Shown here piece after piece: positions 52,044-59,506 of a stretch of DNA of 59,506 nucleotides. Within the stretch, counting starts at the first letter, position 1; each line of letters begins with the position of its first letter. The stretch is from CAIOTO01 sp040389165 (lineage in GTDB: Bacteria > Pseudomonadota > Alphaproteobacteria > Paracaedibacterales > CAIOTO01), in assembly GCA_040389165.1 (NCBI GenBank), contig JAZKAK010000028.1, positions 1 to 59,506 on the forward strand, in the 5' to 3' direction. Below the pieces are notes generated by a model. That model saw only the letters and a list, made by a program, of their open reading frames with translations, ran no database searches and had not been told where the DNA came from. The position numbers and the translations under genes were made by a program.

Positions 52044-52980
52044 GAAGCGTATTTAACTGATTATGCTTTTCAGTGGTATAGCGTTCGAGGCGAGCCGCTT
52101 GTAATTGTGCAAAGTCATCACCAGCATGATAAGAAGATCGTGTTAGTGGAGATGCAGCCACAAGCAAGAATCCCTTACCACGCCCCATCTTTGCGTAATC
52201 ATCAAATTGATCAAGCGTAGCGTATTCCATCACCTCATGATGTTTTGGCGTTGGTTGCAAATACTGCCCAATCGTCATAAAATCCACATCTGCTGCACGC
52301 AAATCATCCATAACCTGCAATACTTCTATACGCTCTTCTCCAAGACCAACCATAATACCAGACTTTGTGAAAATTGTTGGGTCAAGTTCTTTTACACGAT
52401 TTAAAAGCCGCAATGAATGAAAATAACGTGCTCCTGGACGAACCGATGGATATAAACGCGGCACTGTTTCAAGATTATGATTATACACATCAGGTCGGGC
52501 TGCCACGACAATTTCAAGTGCACCATCTTTTCGTAAAAAGTCTGGTGTTAGAATTTCAATCGTAGTTCCTGGTGATTGCAACCGAATTTGACGAATAACT
52601 TCTGCAAAATGATTCGCACCGCCATCATCAAGATCATCACGATCAACGGACGTAATAACGACATGACTAAGACCAAGCCCAGCCACACCTTTTCCAACAC
52701 GCTCAGGTTCATGTGGATCAAGTAAATCGGGTCGCCCTGTCTTGATGTTACAAAAGGCACAGGCACGTGTACACACATCACCCAGAATCATCATCGTGGC
52801 ATGCTTTTTTGACCAACACTCACCCACGTTTGGGCAAGCAGCCTCTTCGCATACTGTTTTCAGTTTTAGCGAGCGCATCAACGCAGCCGTTTCATGATAT
52901 TCTTTTGAAGTAGGTGCCTTAACCCGAATCCAATCCGGTTTTTTCAAAGGCAAAATATCCTTAGTAGGTGTATTTTTCAT
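52030..52980 (-). CDS. lipA: lipoyl synthase
   Basis: 316 residues. Radical SAM enzyme inserting sulfur into octanoyl-protein. Auxiliary cluster cysteines in CEEAACPNVGECW, radical SAM motif CTRACAFCNI, and the C-terminal RSSYHAGDDF (Ser ligand). TFMILGDVCTRAC is in the expected place (TMMILGD). Starts 21 nt after thyX stops; the greA-thyX-lipA-COQ10 genes form a minus-strand operon. Confidence 0.97.
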   Translation of the reverse strand: MKNTPTKDILPLKKPDWIRVKAPTSKEYHETAALMRSLKLKTVCEEAACPNVGECWSKKHATMMILGDVCTRACAFCNIKTGRPDLLDPHEPERVGKGVAGLGLSHVVITSVDRDDLDDGGANHFAEVIRQIRLQSPGTTIEILTPDFLRKDGALEIVVAARPDVYNHNLETVPRLYPSVRPGARYFHSLRLLNRVKELDPTIFTKSGIMVGLGEERIEVLQVMDDLRAADVDFMTIGQYLQPTPKHHEVMEYATLDQFDDYAKMGRGKGFLLVAASPLTRSSYHAGDDFAQLQAARLERYTTEKHNQLNTLHAHT

Positions 52981-53000
52981 GTCGCTCTTTTACGTTATTT

Positions 53001-53945
53001 TTATTGCGTAACATCAAATAATTCACACAATTCAATCCATTCACGTTTGGAAAGACCGCTTTGTTCATACGTAATTTTCTCACCAGCTAAACGACGTTGC
53101 ACAAGGCGAACACCTGTTGCTGACAATTGCGCGGCACCTAAACGATATTCCTCAAATGCATCAAAAGCCAATGGTACCCAAGCCTTCATCATATTCAAAA
53201 TCACATCAGCGTAGGCACGAATCTCGTACTGCGCATGCGGATCAGAGCGAAGACGCAAGAAATGCATTAAGTTATGCAAATCAACTTTCCAATACCACTG
53301 TGTATAAAAATTAACGGGCAAATTCATTCGTGCAAGTTCACGAGCAAGACCCGGATGATCACCCTGCGTCTCGTTTTCGTTAAGCATCCACATGTAGTGG
53401 TCGTAGCATTTAGTTGCATCTTCTTTAAGCATATTTAGCACATTTTGCGCATGCTCACCCTCAAGAACGCCTGCACGACCCTGGCGATTTATGGTGGACT
53501 GCGCTGACAAATGCTCGGCGGCAGGCACATAAAACTCACGATCTAAAATGGAATAGCGAGCAGAATATTCATTCACGTTGGCGGTACGATGGCGAATCCA
53601 TTGACGTGCAACAAACATAGGCAATTTGACATGTAATTTTATTTCACACATCTCAAATGGTGTGGAATGCCAGTGACGCATCAAATAGCGAATCAAGCCC
53701 CGATCTTCAGAAACTTGTTTTGTCCCTTTACCGTATGAAACGCGTGCAGCTTGCACGATAGCATTGTCGTCTCCCATATAATCAACAACACGCACGAAAC
53801 CATGATCAAGCACTTTCTGAGGTTCATACAACATCGCCTCGAGCGCAGGAACAGTCGCGCGTCGTGTTTGATAAGACTGACCACGAAGCTCGTCAAGTTC
53901 GGCTGTATGTAAATTCATGGAGTCAGGTTTCAAAGGAGCATTCAT
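53001..53945 (-). CDS. thyX: FAD-dependent thymidylate synthase
   Basis: 314 residues. ThyX motif RHRTANVNEYSARYS present (the class motif is RHRxxSxNE-S; the Ser position reads Ala-Asn). FAD-binding residues in RYLMRHWHSTPFE and the flavin-contact HPGLARELARMNLP. Makes dTMP from dUMP without needing DHFR recycling; dcd in the same window supplies dUMP. Start overlaps the greA stop by one base. Confidence 0.96.
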   Translation of the reverse strand: MNAPLKPDSMNLHTAELDELRGQSYQTRRATVPALEAMLYEPQKVLDHGFVRVVDYMGDDNAIVQAARVSYGKGTKQVSEDRGLIRYLMRHWHSTPFEMCEIKLHVKLPMFVARQWIRHRTANVNEYSARYSILDREFYVPAAEHLSAQSTINRQGRAGVLEGEHAQNVLNMLKEDATKCYDHYMWMLNENETQGDHPGLARELARMNLPVNFYTQWYWKVDLHNLMHFLRLRSDPHAQYEIRAYADVILNMMKAWVPLAFDAFEEYRLGAAQLSATGVRLVQRRLAGEKITYEQSGLSKREWIELCELFDVTQ

Positions 53946-54418
53946 TATACGTACCGTACCTCTTGAATTGTATACGCTTTACCACCATTTGGGGTAATCA
54001 CTTCGATGCTGTCATCAGCCCTTTTACCAATCAACGCTCTGGCTAACGGAGACGTAATCGAAAGCAAACCTTTTTTTACATCTGCTTCATCGCTACCTAC
54101 GATTTGATACGTATGCATTTCATCGGTATCATCGTCAATTAACTGAATTGTTGCACCGAATTTTATATCACTGCCGGAAATCTTAGAAAGATCAATCACT
54201 TCAGCGCGACTAACTTTGTCTTCCAGCTCACTAATACGGCCTTCGATAAAACTTTGTTTTTCTTTGGCTGCATGATATTCAGCATTCTCAGACAAATCAC
54301 CATGTTCACGCGCATCAGAAATTGCTTTAATCACGTTGGGACGCTCTGTTCCCTTTAAATGATGCAATTCATCGCGTAGGGCTATAAAGCCGCCTTCGGT
54401 CATTGGAATTTTTTCCAT
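53945..54418 (-). CDS. greA: transcription elongation factor GreA
   Basis: 157 residues, normal. N-terminal coiled coil with EKIPMTEGGFIALRDELHHL and the Asp/Glu tip DLSENAEYHAAKEKQ; C-terminal FKBP-like domain with GSDEADVKKGLLSITSPLARALIGKRADD. Rescues backtracked RNA polymerase by stimulating transcript cleavage. First gene of the greA-thyX-lipA-COQ10 group. Confidence 0.97.
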   Translation of the reverse strand: MEKIPMTEGGFIALRDELHHLKGTERPNVIKAISDAREHGDLSENAEYHAAKEKQSFIEGRISELEDKVSRAEVIDLSKISGSDIKFGATIQLIDDDTDEMHTYQIVGSDEADVKKGLLSITSPLARALIGKRADDSIEVITPNGGKAYTIQEVRYV

Positions 54419-54745
54419 AAAAATAACTACTCACTATTATAATAATATTAAAAAATTAACTCATATTGTTTTATTAAAGCATAAAAAAAGAACAATTCAT
54501 ATACACCTCTATAAGTATATATGAATGAGTTTGACAATCCATTTCAAATGTCGATTTTCAATTCTAAATTCTATAAAATGCTGACCCGCTAAGCAAGAAA
54601 AATATGATGAGAAACTGGTAGCTTTTAATGTCATTTTTCACGTTTAAATTTTATGAAATTCAAACAAGTTACGCAAGAAAAATATGAAATTCAATGCATA
54701 ACCGAAAAATTATTAACTTTTTTTCTAATCATAAACATCTAGAGC
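54419..54745. other. AT-rich spacer between fliE and greA
   Basis: About 330 bp of very AT-rich DNA. It has a short direct repeat, gcaagaaaaatatga, at about 54592 and 54673, but no gene, RNA or strong hairpin. Probably holds the greA promoter. Confidence 0.5.
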
Positions 54746-55081
54746 TTACATTTGCATGTTTAACAATGAATGTATGCCCGTTTTCAACTCTTCGGCTGTG
54801 CGCTTGGCTGCTTCAATTTTAATACTCATTGTTGCGACCTCAGAAGCAACAGCTTCGATATCCACCTCACCCTTAGAGAATTGCGTAACCATTTTTTCAA
54901 CTTCTTTTGTTTCTTTTAAAAAACCAGCGCTTTGATCGGCCAGAAATGATTTAAATTCACTTGGTTGTCCAAGACCATCACTTTTTCCCGCTTCACTATT
55001 CAAATTATTTCCAGAGCTATGATTAAATATAGCGCTTTGCAATACATTTTTATAGGGTAAATTTGCACCAGATACTGCCAT
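54746..55081 (-). CDS. fliE: flagellar hook-basal body protein FliE
   Basis: 111 residues. The conserved C-terminal half FLKETKEVEKMVTQFSKGEVDIEAVASEVATMSIKIEAAKRTAEELKTGIHSLLNMQM is the FliE helix that joins the MS ring to the rod (given here in abbreviated reading; key positions are the EVA and LxMQM end). No signal peptide, exported by the flagellar type III apparatus. Last gene of flgB-flgC-fliE. Confidence 0.9.
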   Translation of the reverse strand: MAVSGANLPYKNVLQSAIFNHSSGNNLNSEAGKSDGLGQPSEFKSFLADQSAGFLKETKEVEKMVTQFSKGEVDIEAVASEVATMSIKIEAAKRTAEELKTGIHSLLNMQM

Positions 55082-55088
55082 ATATCAT

Positions 55089-55514
55089 CTATCCTTTCAA
55101 TAAACCAACGGTATTTTGAAGCATTAATAGTATACGTTCAAAAGCGCGCAAGTTTGATTCATGACTTCGACTGGCTTCCCGGACATCCGTCATTTCTTCT
55201 ATTGGTTTAATATTTGGTTGCTGCACAAATCCTTCTTTATCAGCCATCGGATCACCAGGACTATAGCTTTTAATAGGATCTGCCTTCACATGTATGATTT
55301 TTTTTACCTGTAAAAGCGGAGCTTTAATTTTCTTATCGTACACATTATGAAAACTAACCAATTGTCGCCGATACACCTCTTGCCCAGGCATAGCCTTTAC
55401 TTCAGCATTTGCAATGTTCTGTGATAACACAAGAACACGCTGATTCTGGGCGACAATCGCTGCTGTTGAAATATACAACGATTTTGTTAACGGCGAGATT
55501 CCCTTGTCAGACAT
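55089..55514 (-). CDS. flgC: flagellar basal-body rod protein FlgC
   Basis: 141 residues. Proximal rod protein. N-terminal LTKSLYISTAAIVAQNQRVL and NIANAEVKAMPGQEVYRRQ (rod protein motif) and C-terminal EEMTDVREASRSHESNLRAF helix. Seven base pairs before fliE, 30 after flgB. Assembles in the periplasm via flagellar export. Confidence 0.92.
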   Translation of the reverse strand: MSDKGISPLTKSLYISTAAIVAQNQRVLVLSQNIANAEVKAMPGQEVYRRQLVSFHNVYDKKIKAPLLQVKKIIHVKADPIKSYSPGDPMADKEGFVQQPNIKPIEEMTDVREASRSHESNLRAFERILLMLQNTVGLLKG

Positions 55515-55544
55515 TATGTATGCCCCTTAACACTAAATACATCA

Positions 55545-55922
55545 TTAATTCTTACCTAAAATAGTACGATACATTTGATGAAATTTCTTAATAATACTCA
55601 TCAAACCATCGTGATCTGTAGTCGCTCGCGTGAGTTGCATCATTTCTTGTTCACGTGAAATCTCATCTGGTGTTGTTATGATATCTTGGCCTTTAATTTT
55701 AAAATCTTTAACATCAGATAATAGCTTCCCTGTATTTGTTCGCGCTTGGTGCGAGCGATACAATATTGCTACAAAAGGTGCTATTTCTTTACGTCGCGCA
55801 CTCTTCATATCAGCATTTGCGATATTCTCAACAGTAATTTGCGTTTTTGCACTGAGCCATGCGGCACGTTGTTGCATTAAAATACTTAACCGGTTAGATA
55901 ACATAAAGATGCTCATTAACAA
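55545..55922 (-). CDS. flgB: flagellar basal-body rod protein FlgB
   Basis: 125 residues. Rod motif QITVENIANADMKSARRKEI near the N-terminus, C-terminal MMQLTRATTDHDGLMSIIKKFHQMYRTILGK-type helix (conserved Met-x-x-Leu). Most rod-proximal component. The ATG choice between 55922 and 55916 or 55904 is open. First gene of the flgB-flgC-fliE operon, downstream of addB. Confidence 0.9.
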   Translation of the reverse strand: MLMSIFMLSNRLSILMQQRAAWLSAKTQITVENIANADMKSARRKEIAPFVAILYRSHQARTNTGKLLSDVKDFKIKGQDIITTPDEISREQEMMQLTRATTDHDGLMSIIKKFHQMYRTILGKN

Positions 55923-55991
55923 TTAATTTATTTCTATTACCAGTTTGAGATAAAAGAATTAATAAGATGTTAATTCAAACAGCAGTCATTC

Positions 55992-58733
55992 CTAAACTCC
56001 AGCTTCCCATTCTTCTACTCGAGCAAAAATACGACTTTCCGCAAATAAACCTACTGCCAAATAGGGCGCCCCAGTCTGTGAAAAATGAGTCAACACACGT
56101 GCTATAGAATTCTCAGTTTTCAAGCGATCATCGAAAGACAACTTAAACGTTAAACATTCACCTGCAGGATCCCCCCCTGTAAGGCGCCAATATTCCAGCG
56201 CAAACACGCCATCAAATGGAAATGCCTGACCAAACCCCTGATTATGCGCAATAACAGCTTCGACCAGTAATTGCGGAGAAGATCCATTCGCAACAGATTT
56301 CCGCGTAGGCAAGGCACCTGTTTTATAATCAATAATTCGTAGAGCTGCTCCCGATTCAGTATCAGCAGCTTTTTCAATGCGATCTGCACGGCTCTTAAGC
56401 TCAACGAGCACACCATCCAGTAACAGCGTCATTTCGCCATTAGCCTCGGTTTCACGATATTGCGATGGCTCACTATCCAGCTTCTCATGCCACCACGACG
56501 CCACTCGCTTAAAACGATACCACCAAAAAGTTTGAACAATCCCCCTACCCTTTTCTTCATGATTCTCAAAAAATGGTTTTGAAAAATCCAATAACTTATC
56601 AATCCTAGGCTCGGGTTCTGTTTTTAGGTATTGATCTAAAATATCGTGAAATATCTGGCCTTTTTCCTTTGCTGACAAAGCCTCATCCAACGTCGGCAAT
56701 GGATTCAATAACAACAAATGCCGCGTATAATATGCATATGGATCACGCATTAATTGCTCCACATGGCTTGCATAATATACCTTAGGCCGATGCACGCTCA
56801 ATGGCATTGGCATGGGTGGTTTTTTGGGGTTTGCAGATGAATCAATCTGATGGTTTGCCAACATACGGTAAGCAGAGTTAGCAATTCCATAACGCCCAAC
56901 GAGGCGGGTCCAAAGACGACTCTGAAGGGTCGCCTCTCCCCCTTCGCGAACAGGACGCGTCATGTATAAATAGGGCGCATAAAATGATGTGCAAAAATCA
57001 TGTGCAGCCAATCCTTGACGACGTTTTTGTGACGGCAAACCAATGCTCAAACGAAAACTATCGGACAGAATAGGATCATTCTCTGGCGTCTTAGGCCAAT
57101 TCCCCTCGTTCAAACTTGCGCAAATGACAACTTCAGCTGTATTCAAACGTGCCTCTAATGTGCCCAAAATTCGTATACGTGACCCAAGGCCTTCATGCGT
57201 GTGCACAGGCGGCGCCATTGCCATAAGCACCAGCACAGCATCTTCGAAATCACGCCTGATAAAAGGAGGCGTTTTAACAAGTATATCAAAAAAAACAGAT
57301 GCCGATTCACCATCGTTATTTTTGAATATCTCTCCTGTCGTAAGCTCCATTGCTGCGTGTTTGAAAAAACGTATAAAATCATAAAAAGATTTGCACTCGA
57401 CACGATGTTCTAAAATCTTTTTTAAATTTTGAATCCATATGTTATCTGCATCAAAATCCCATAACTTTTGTTTTTTACGCAAAAGAAGTTCATATTGGCG
57501 AATATACGACAAATGTTCAGCACGATTTGCCTTTGCGCACAAAGGATGCTTTGCTAAATGAATAAGGGTTGCGCATGATGGATTTTGCAAAAAAGCCACG
57601 AAGTTGATTAGAAAGCTGCCAACGGGTGTATCTTTTAACGATCTGCCAGCAGAATCATTTGACGTGATGCCATAGAGTGCAAATTCTGCCTGAAGACGAC
57701 GCATAAGCGTTTGATTAGGCGTTACGATAGCAATCGAATGTTCTGTTTCGAATAATTTCTCACGCACAATCGCTGTAATAACACGCGCTTCTTCTGTTTG
57801 GCTTGCGCATTCAATTAGAAGAGGATTGACACCTGGTTCTTCTTTCTTTTCAAATGGAGGCGTTTGAAAAATCGCAATCGCATCATGACGACGACCATTA
57901 TAAAAATCATCGTCAATACCTAAATTAGGTATGTTCGTTGGATCCACCCCCAAATATGAGCACAAGTCAAATAATGTATGCTGCGGATGTGATCGCATTC
58001 TTGTAACACGGTCAGAATCAAATGATTCCTCTAACCCGGGCAGAACCACAATACCATTGGATAGGTCATACACAGCTTTAAGTAGGGCGCGTGTCGCCGG
58101 AACCGTACCTGTCGTTCCTGCTATCAAAATAGGATGCGATGGTGGGTTTTGCACTAAATCTGCTGTCAATATACGCATCGACTGCCGGCGTCGCCACGAC
58201 TCGGTAACAAGCCCACGTTTTTCTAACGCGTTTGGCAAATGATGCGTTAATATTCGAAGATTCTGAAAAGCATCTTGCACATGCGCCGGTGCATTCTCGT
58301 AAAGTTTGGCGTCGTACTGTGATTCAAGCATCTCTACGGATACATCGCTTATGATACATTCATCATGCAAAGTGATTAAGTACTCGGCTATAGAAAAAGC
58401 CTTTTTTACGTGAAGTGTTGCTGGCAAAAAATCCATAACCAGTGCCAGACGTTCGAACGCACCAATGGCTTTTGGCAAATCATCGATTTCCTTAAGTGTG
58501 AAAGGATTGCAAGACTCCAGATCTGTCAGTGAATGCAGTGTTGGCAAAATAAAAGGCGTACTATTTTTAACTACCAAGGATTCTTTTAACCCAATAATAC
58601 TACGATTTGTTGGTAGCCATACATGCATCGAAGCCTGTGCAAATGGAAATTGTGCATTAAAATTATTTTTTAAGAAGTCAGCTAATGTCTTTAAAAAACA
58701 CATACCAAATGGAATATTATAAATCTGCCCCAT
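55992..58733 (-). CDS. addB: double-strand break repair protein AddB (alphaproteobacterial type)
   Basis: 913 residues. Helicase-like region with a degenerate first half (IAGTTGTVPATRALLKAVYDL takes the P-loop place), then SIAIVTPNQTLMRRLQ and conserved WPKTPENDPILSDSFRLSIGLP, and a C-terminal PD-(D/E)XK nuclease with ALRIIDYKTGALPTRK (about residue 820). Acts with AddA in DNA end resection before RecA. Usually followed by addA, but here the next gene is flgB. Upstream neighbours tsaE and a nucleotidyltransferase are also missing, so its context is rearranged. Confidence 0.92.
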   Translation of the reverse strand: MGQIYNIPFGMCFLKTLADFLKNNFNAQFPFAQASMHVWLPTNRSIIGLKESLVVKNSTPFILPTLHSLTDLESCNPFTLKEIDDLPKAIGAFERLALVMDFLPATLHVKKAFSIAEYLITLHDECIISDVSVEMLESQYDAKLYENAPAHVQDAFQNLRILTHHLPNALEKRGLVTESWRRRQSMRILTADLVQNPPSHPILIAGTTGTVPATRALLKAVYDLSNGIVVLPGLEESFDSDRVTRMRSHPQHTLFDLCSYLGVDPTNIPNLGIDDDFYNGRRHDAIAIFQTPPFEKKEEPGVNPLLIECASQTEEARVITAIVREKLFETEHSIAIVTPNQTLMRRLQAEFALYGITSNDSAGRSLKDTPVGSFLINFVAFLQNPSCATLIHLAKHPLCAKANRAEHLSYIRQYELLLRKKQKLWDFDADNIWIQNLKKILEHRVECKSFYDFIRFFKHAAMELTTGEIFKNNDGESASVFFDILVKTPPFIRRDFEDAVLVLMAMAPPVHTHEGLGSRIRILGTLEARLNTAEVVICASLNEGNWPKTPENDPILSDSFRLSIGLPSQKRRQGLAAHDFCTSFYAPYLYMTRPVREGGEATLQSRLWTRLVGRYGIANSAYRMLANHQIDSSANPKKPPMPMPLSVHRPKVYYASHVEQLMRDPYAYYTRHLLLLNPLPTLDEALSAKEKGQIFHDILDQYLKTEPEPRIDKLLDFSKPFFENHEEKGRGIVQTFWWYRFKRVASWWHEKLDSEPSQYRETEANGEMTLLLDGVLVELKSRADRIEKAADTESGAALRIIDYKTGALPTRKSVANGSSPQLLVEAVIAHNQGFGQAFPFDGVFALEYWRLTGGDPAGECLTFKLSFDDRLKTENSIARVLTHFSQTGAPYLAVGLFAESRIFARVEEWEAGV

Positions 58734-58817
58734 GTGTTTTTCTCAATGATTACATTTGAACTCATCTTAACGAATTTACTGTTTTCTGTCATCTGATTAA
58801 GGTAAAGAGGTTAGATT

Positions 58818-59252
58818 CTATCCTATATCCTCAAAGCTATTAATCACCTTTAGATTGGATAAAATAGCATCATTCTTGAACAAATAAAGCAATTGATTAA
58901 CTGATGTAAGTCCTAAACGTTTCTGAGGATTGTATAAAAAACACTCAATTGTTCGTGATGAAACATGCATTTGTTTCGCAATTTCCTTATAACTCAAACT
59001 ATCTTTTAAAAGTGACAGACATATGATTTCTTTTTTTGTTAAATAAGAACAACCAAGAGAGGCTCTTTTAGGAATGTCAAAAGCCAGAGATTTTATTGGC
59101 TTTTTTATGCACCTAAATGGCTTATTCAGCGTTCCTTTCAGATCATTATCATCAATAAATAAGGCATGTGTTTTTTCGTTTATATATGCGAGAAAACTAT
59201 AAATCGTATGATTTATATCGTTCATATTTTGGCTTAAATTGTTGATGTTCAT
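58818..59252 (-). CDS. small LuxR-type (GerE) transcription regulator
   Basis: 144 residues. C-terminal HTH about residues 70-125: LTKKEIICLSLLKDSLSYKEIAKQMHVSSRTIECFLYNPQKRLGL, with the typical SSRTIE recognition helix. The N-terminal 65 residues show no clear autoinducer or receiver domain, and the whole is short for LuxR. It may start at an internal Met (residue 11). A strong Shine-Dalgarno is not seen. Target unknown; the 15 residues after the HTH are an unusual tail. Confidence 0.72.
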   Translation of the reverse strand: MNINNLSQNMNDINHTIYSFLAYINEKTHALFIDDNDLKGTLNKPFRCIKKPIKSLAFDIPKRASLGCSYLTKKEIICLSLLKDSLSYKEIAKQMHVSSRTIECFLYNPQKRLGLTSVNQLLYLFKNDAILSNLKVINSFEDIG

Positions 59253-59506
59253 TGAGCTACCAAAGCCATAATTCTCAACATAATTATCTTTTATAAGTAA
59301 GCGTCCTTTTCCCCCTATAAAAGCTTAAAAGTCCGCAGAAACGCTTGCTTTCTTATTTCACATAAATTTAAAAATAACCTATTTTTTTATAAATAATGAT
59401 GAATTTTGAGTGTATTTAGTGCGTTTCGCAGGCTGGAAGCTCTATAGCCACTGGTAATACCATTTTACGGAATAAATTAACTTAATATCCATACCCACAT
59501 ACGCTT
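59253..59506. other. terminal AT-rich stretch
   Basis: 254 bp to the window end without a recognised gene. It contains the promoter side of the LuxR-type gene and AT-rich runs only. Confidence 0.5.

Overview
The window reads as chromosomal DNA of an AT-rich alphaproteobacterium, most likely a host-associated lineage of the Holosporales/Rickettsiales type. Evidence for the class: a MipZ division-site ATPase, an alphaproteobacterial-type AddB, a DksA-type protein without its zinc cysteines, a lipA-COQ10 pair, infA next to a short RNase E/G, and a split aa3 oxidase gene set with ctaB, ctaA and ctaG. Evidence for a host-associated, partly decaying genome (inference): frameshifted and truncated genes, many small palindromic repeat elements, several secreted proteins of unknown function, and an isolated tssF-tssG pair.

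Layout. 0-2 kb: remnant of a small lipoprotein-like gene and two paralogous secreted proteins. 2-5.4 kb: translation/nucleotide block rpsB-tsf-pyrH-frr, with a structured leader before rpsB and a hairpin terminator between rpsB and tsf. 5.4-9.5 kb: lytic transglycosylase (-), frameshifted rsmI and frameshifted VOC-family gene (+), then infA, RNase E/G and L,D-transpeptidase as a minus-strand operon. 9.7-15.5 kb: cytochrome b561, dcd, murA, tRNA-Glu, alaS. 15.5-23.7 kb: repeats, amidohydrolase, type VI secretion baseplate genes tssF-tssG, SCO1/SenC with a truncated sugar-dehydratase gene, mipZ and a transaldolase. 23.9-33.4 kb: RNase R, then a chain of tightly coupled genes flhF-coxB-coxA-ctaB, DUF3501, Sel1-repeat protein and ctaA.

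33.5-37.1 kb: a PfkB-family kinase that carries a signal peptide, with a clear promoter and operator-like palindrome; tRNA-Arg; and a PATR-repeat autotransporter passenger without a beta-barrel. 37.4-42.1 kb: dnaK-dnaJ, erpA-like gene and ruvX, separated by nested inverted-repeat elements. 42.3-45.9 kb: dksA-like and VanX-like genes (-), rplM-rpsI, a small coxF-like gene, ctaG and a tonB-like gene. 45.9-51.6 kb: GGDEF protein (-), DUF4139-like secreted protein, arnC and an ArnA-formyltransferase homologue (lipid A aminoarabinose pathway), and a secreted Cys-rich protein. 51.6-59.3 kb (all -): greA-thyX-lipA-COQ10, flgB-flgC-fliE, addB, and a small LuxR-type regulator.

How genes work together: oxidase biogenesis is spread over three sites here (senC; coxB-coxA-ctaB-ctaA; coxF-ctaG). 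Flagellar functions are at two sites (flhF; flgB-flgC-fliE). Envelope functions (murA, transglycosylase, L,D-transpeptidase, VanX-like peptidase, arnC/arnA, TonB, autotransporter) are prominent. No insertion sequence with a transposase, CRISPR array, rRNA or phage was recognised. The most unusual items are a two-copy 121-bp ungapped dispersed repeat with a hairpin that keeps pairing by a compensatory change, the exported PfkB kinase with its operator, the orphan TssFG pair, and the secreted Cys-module protein.
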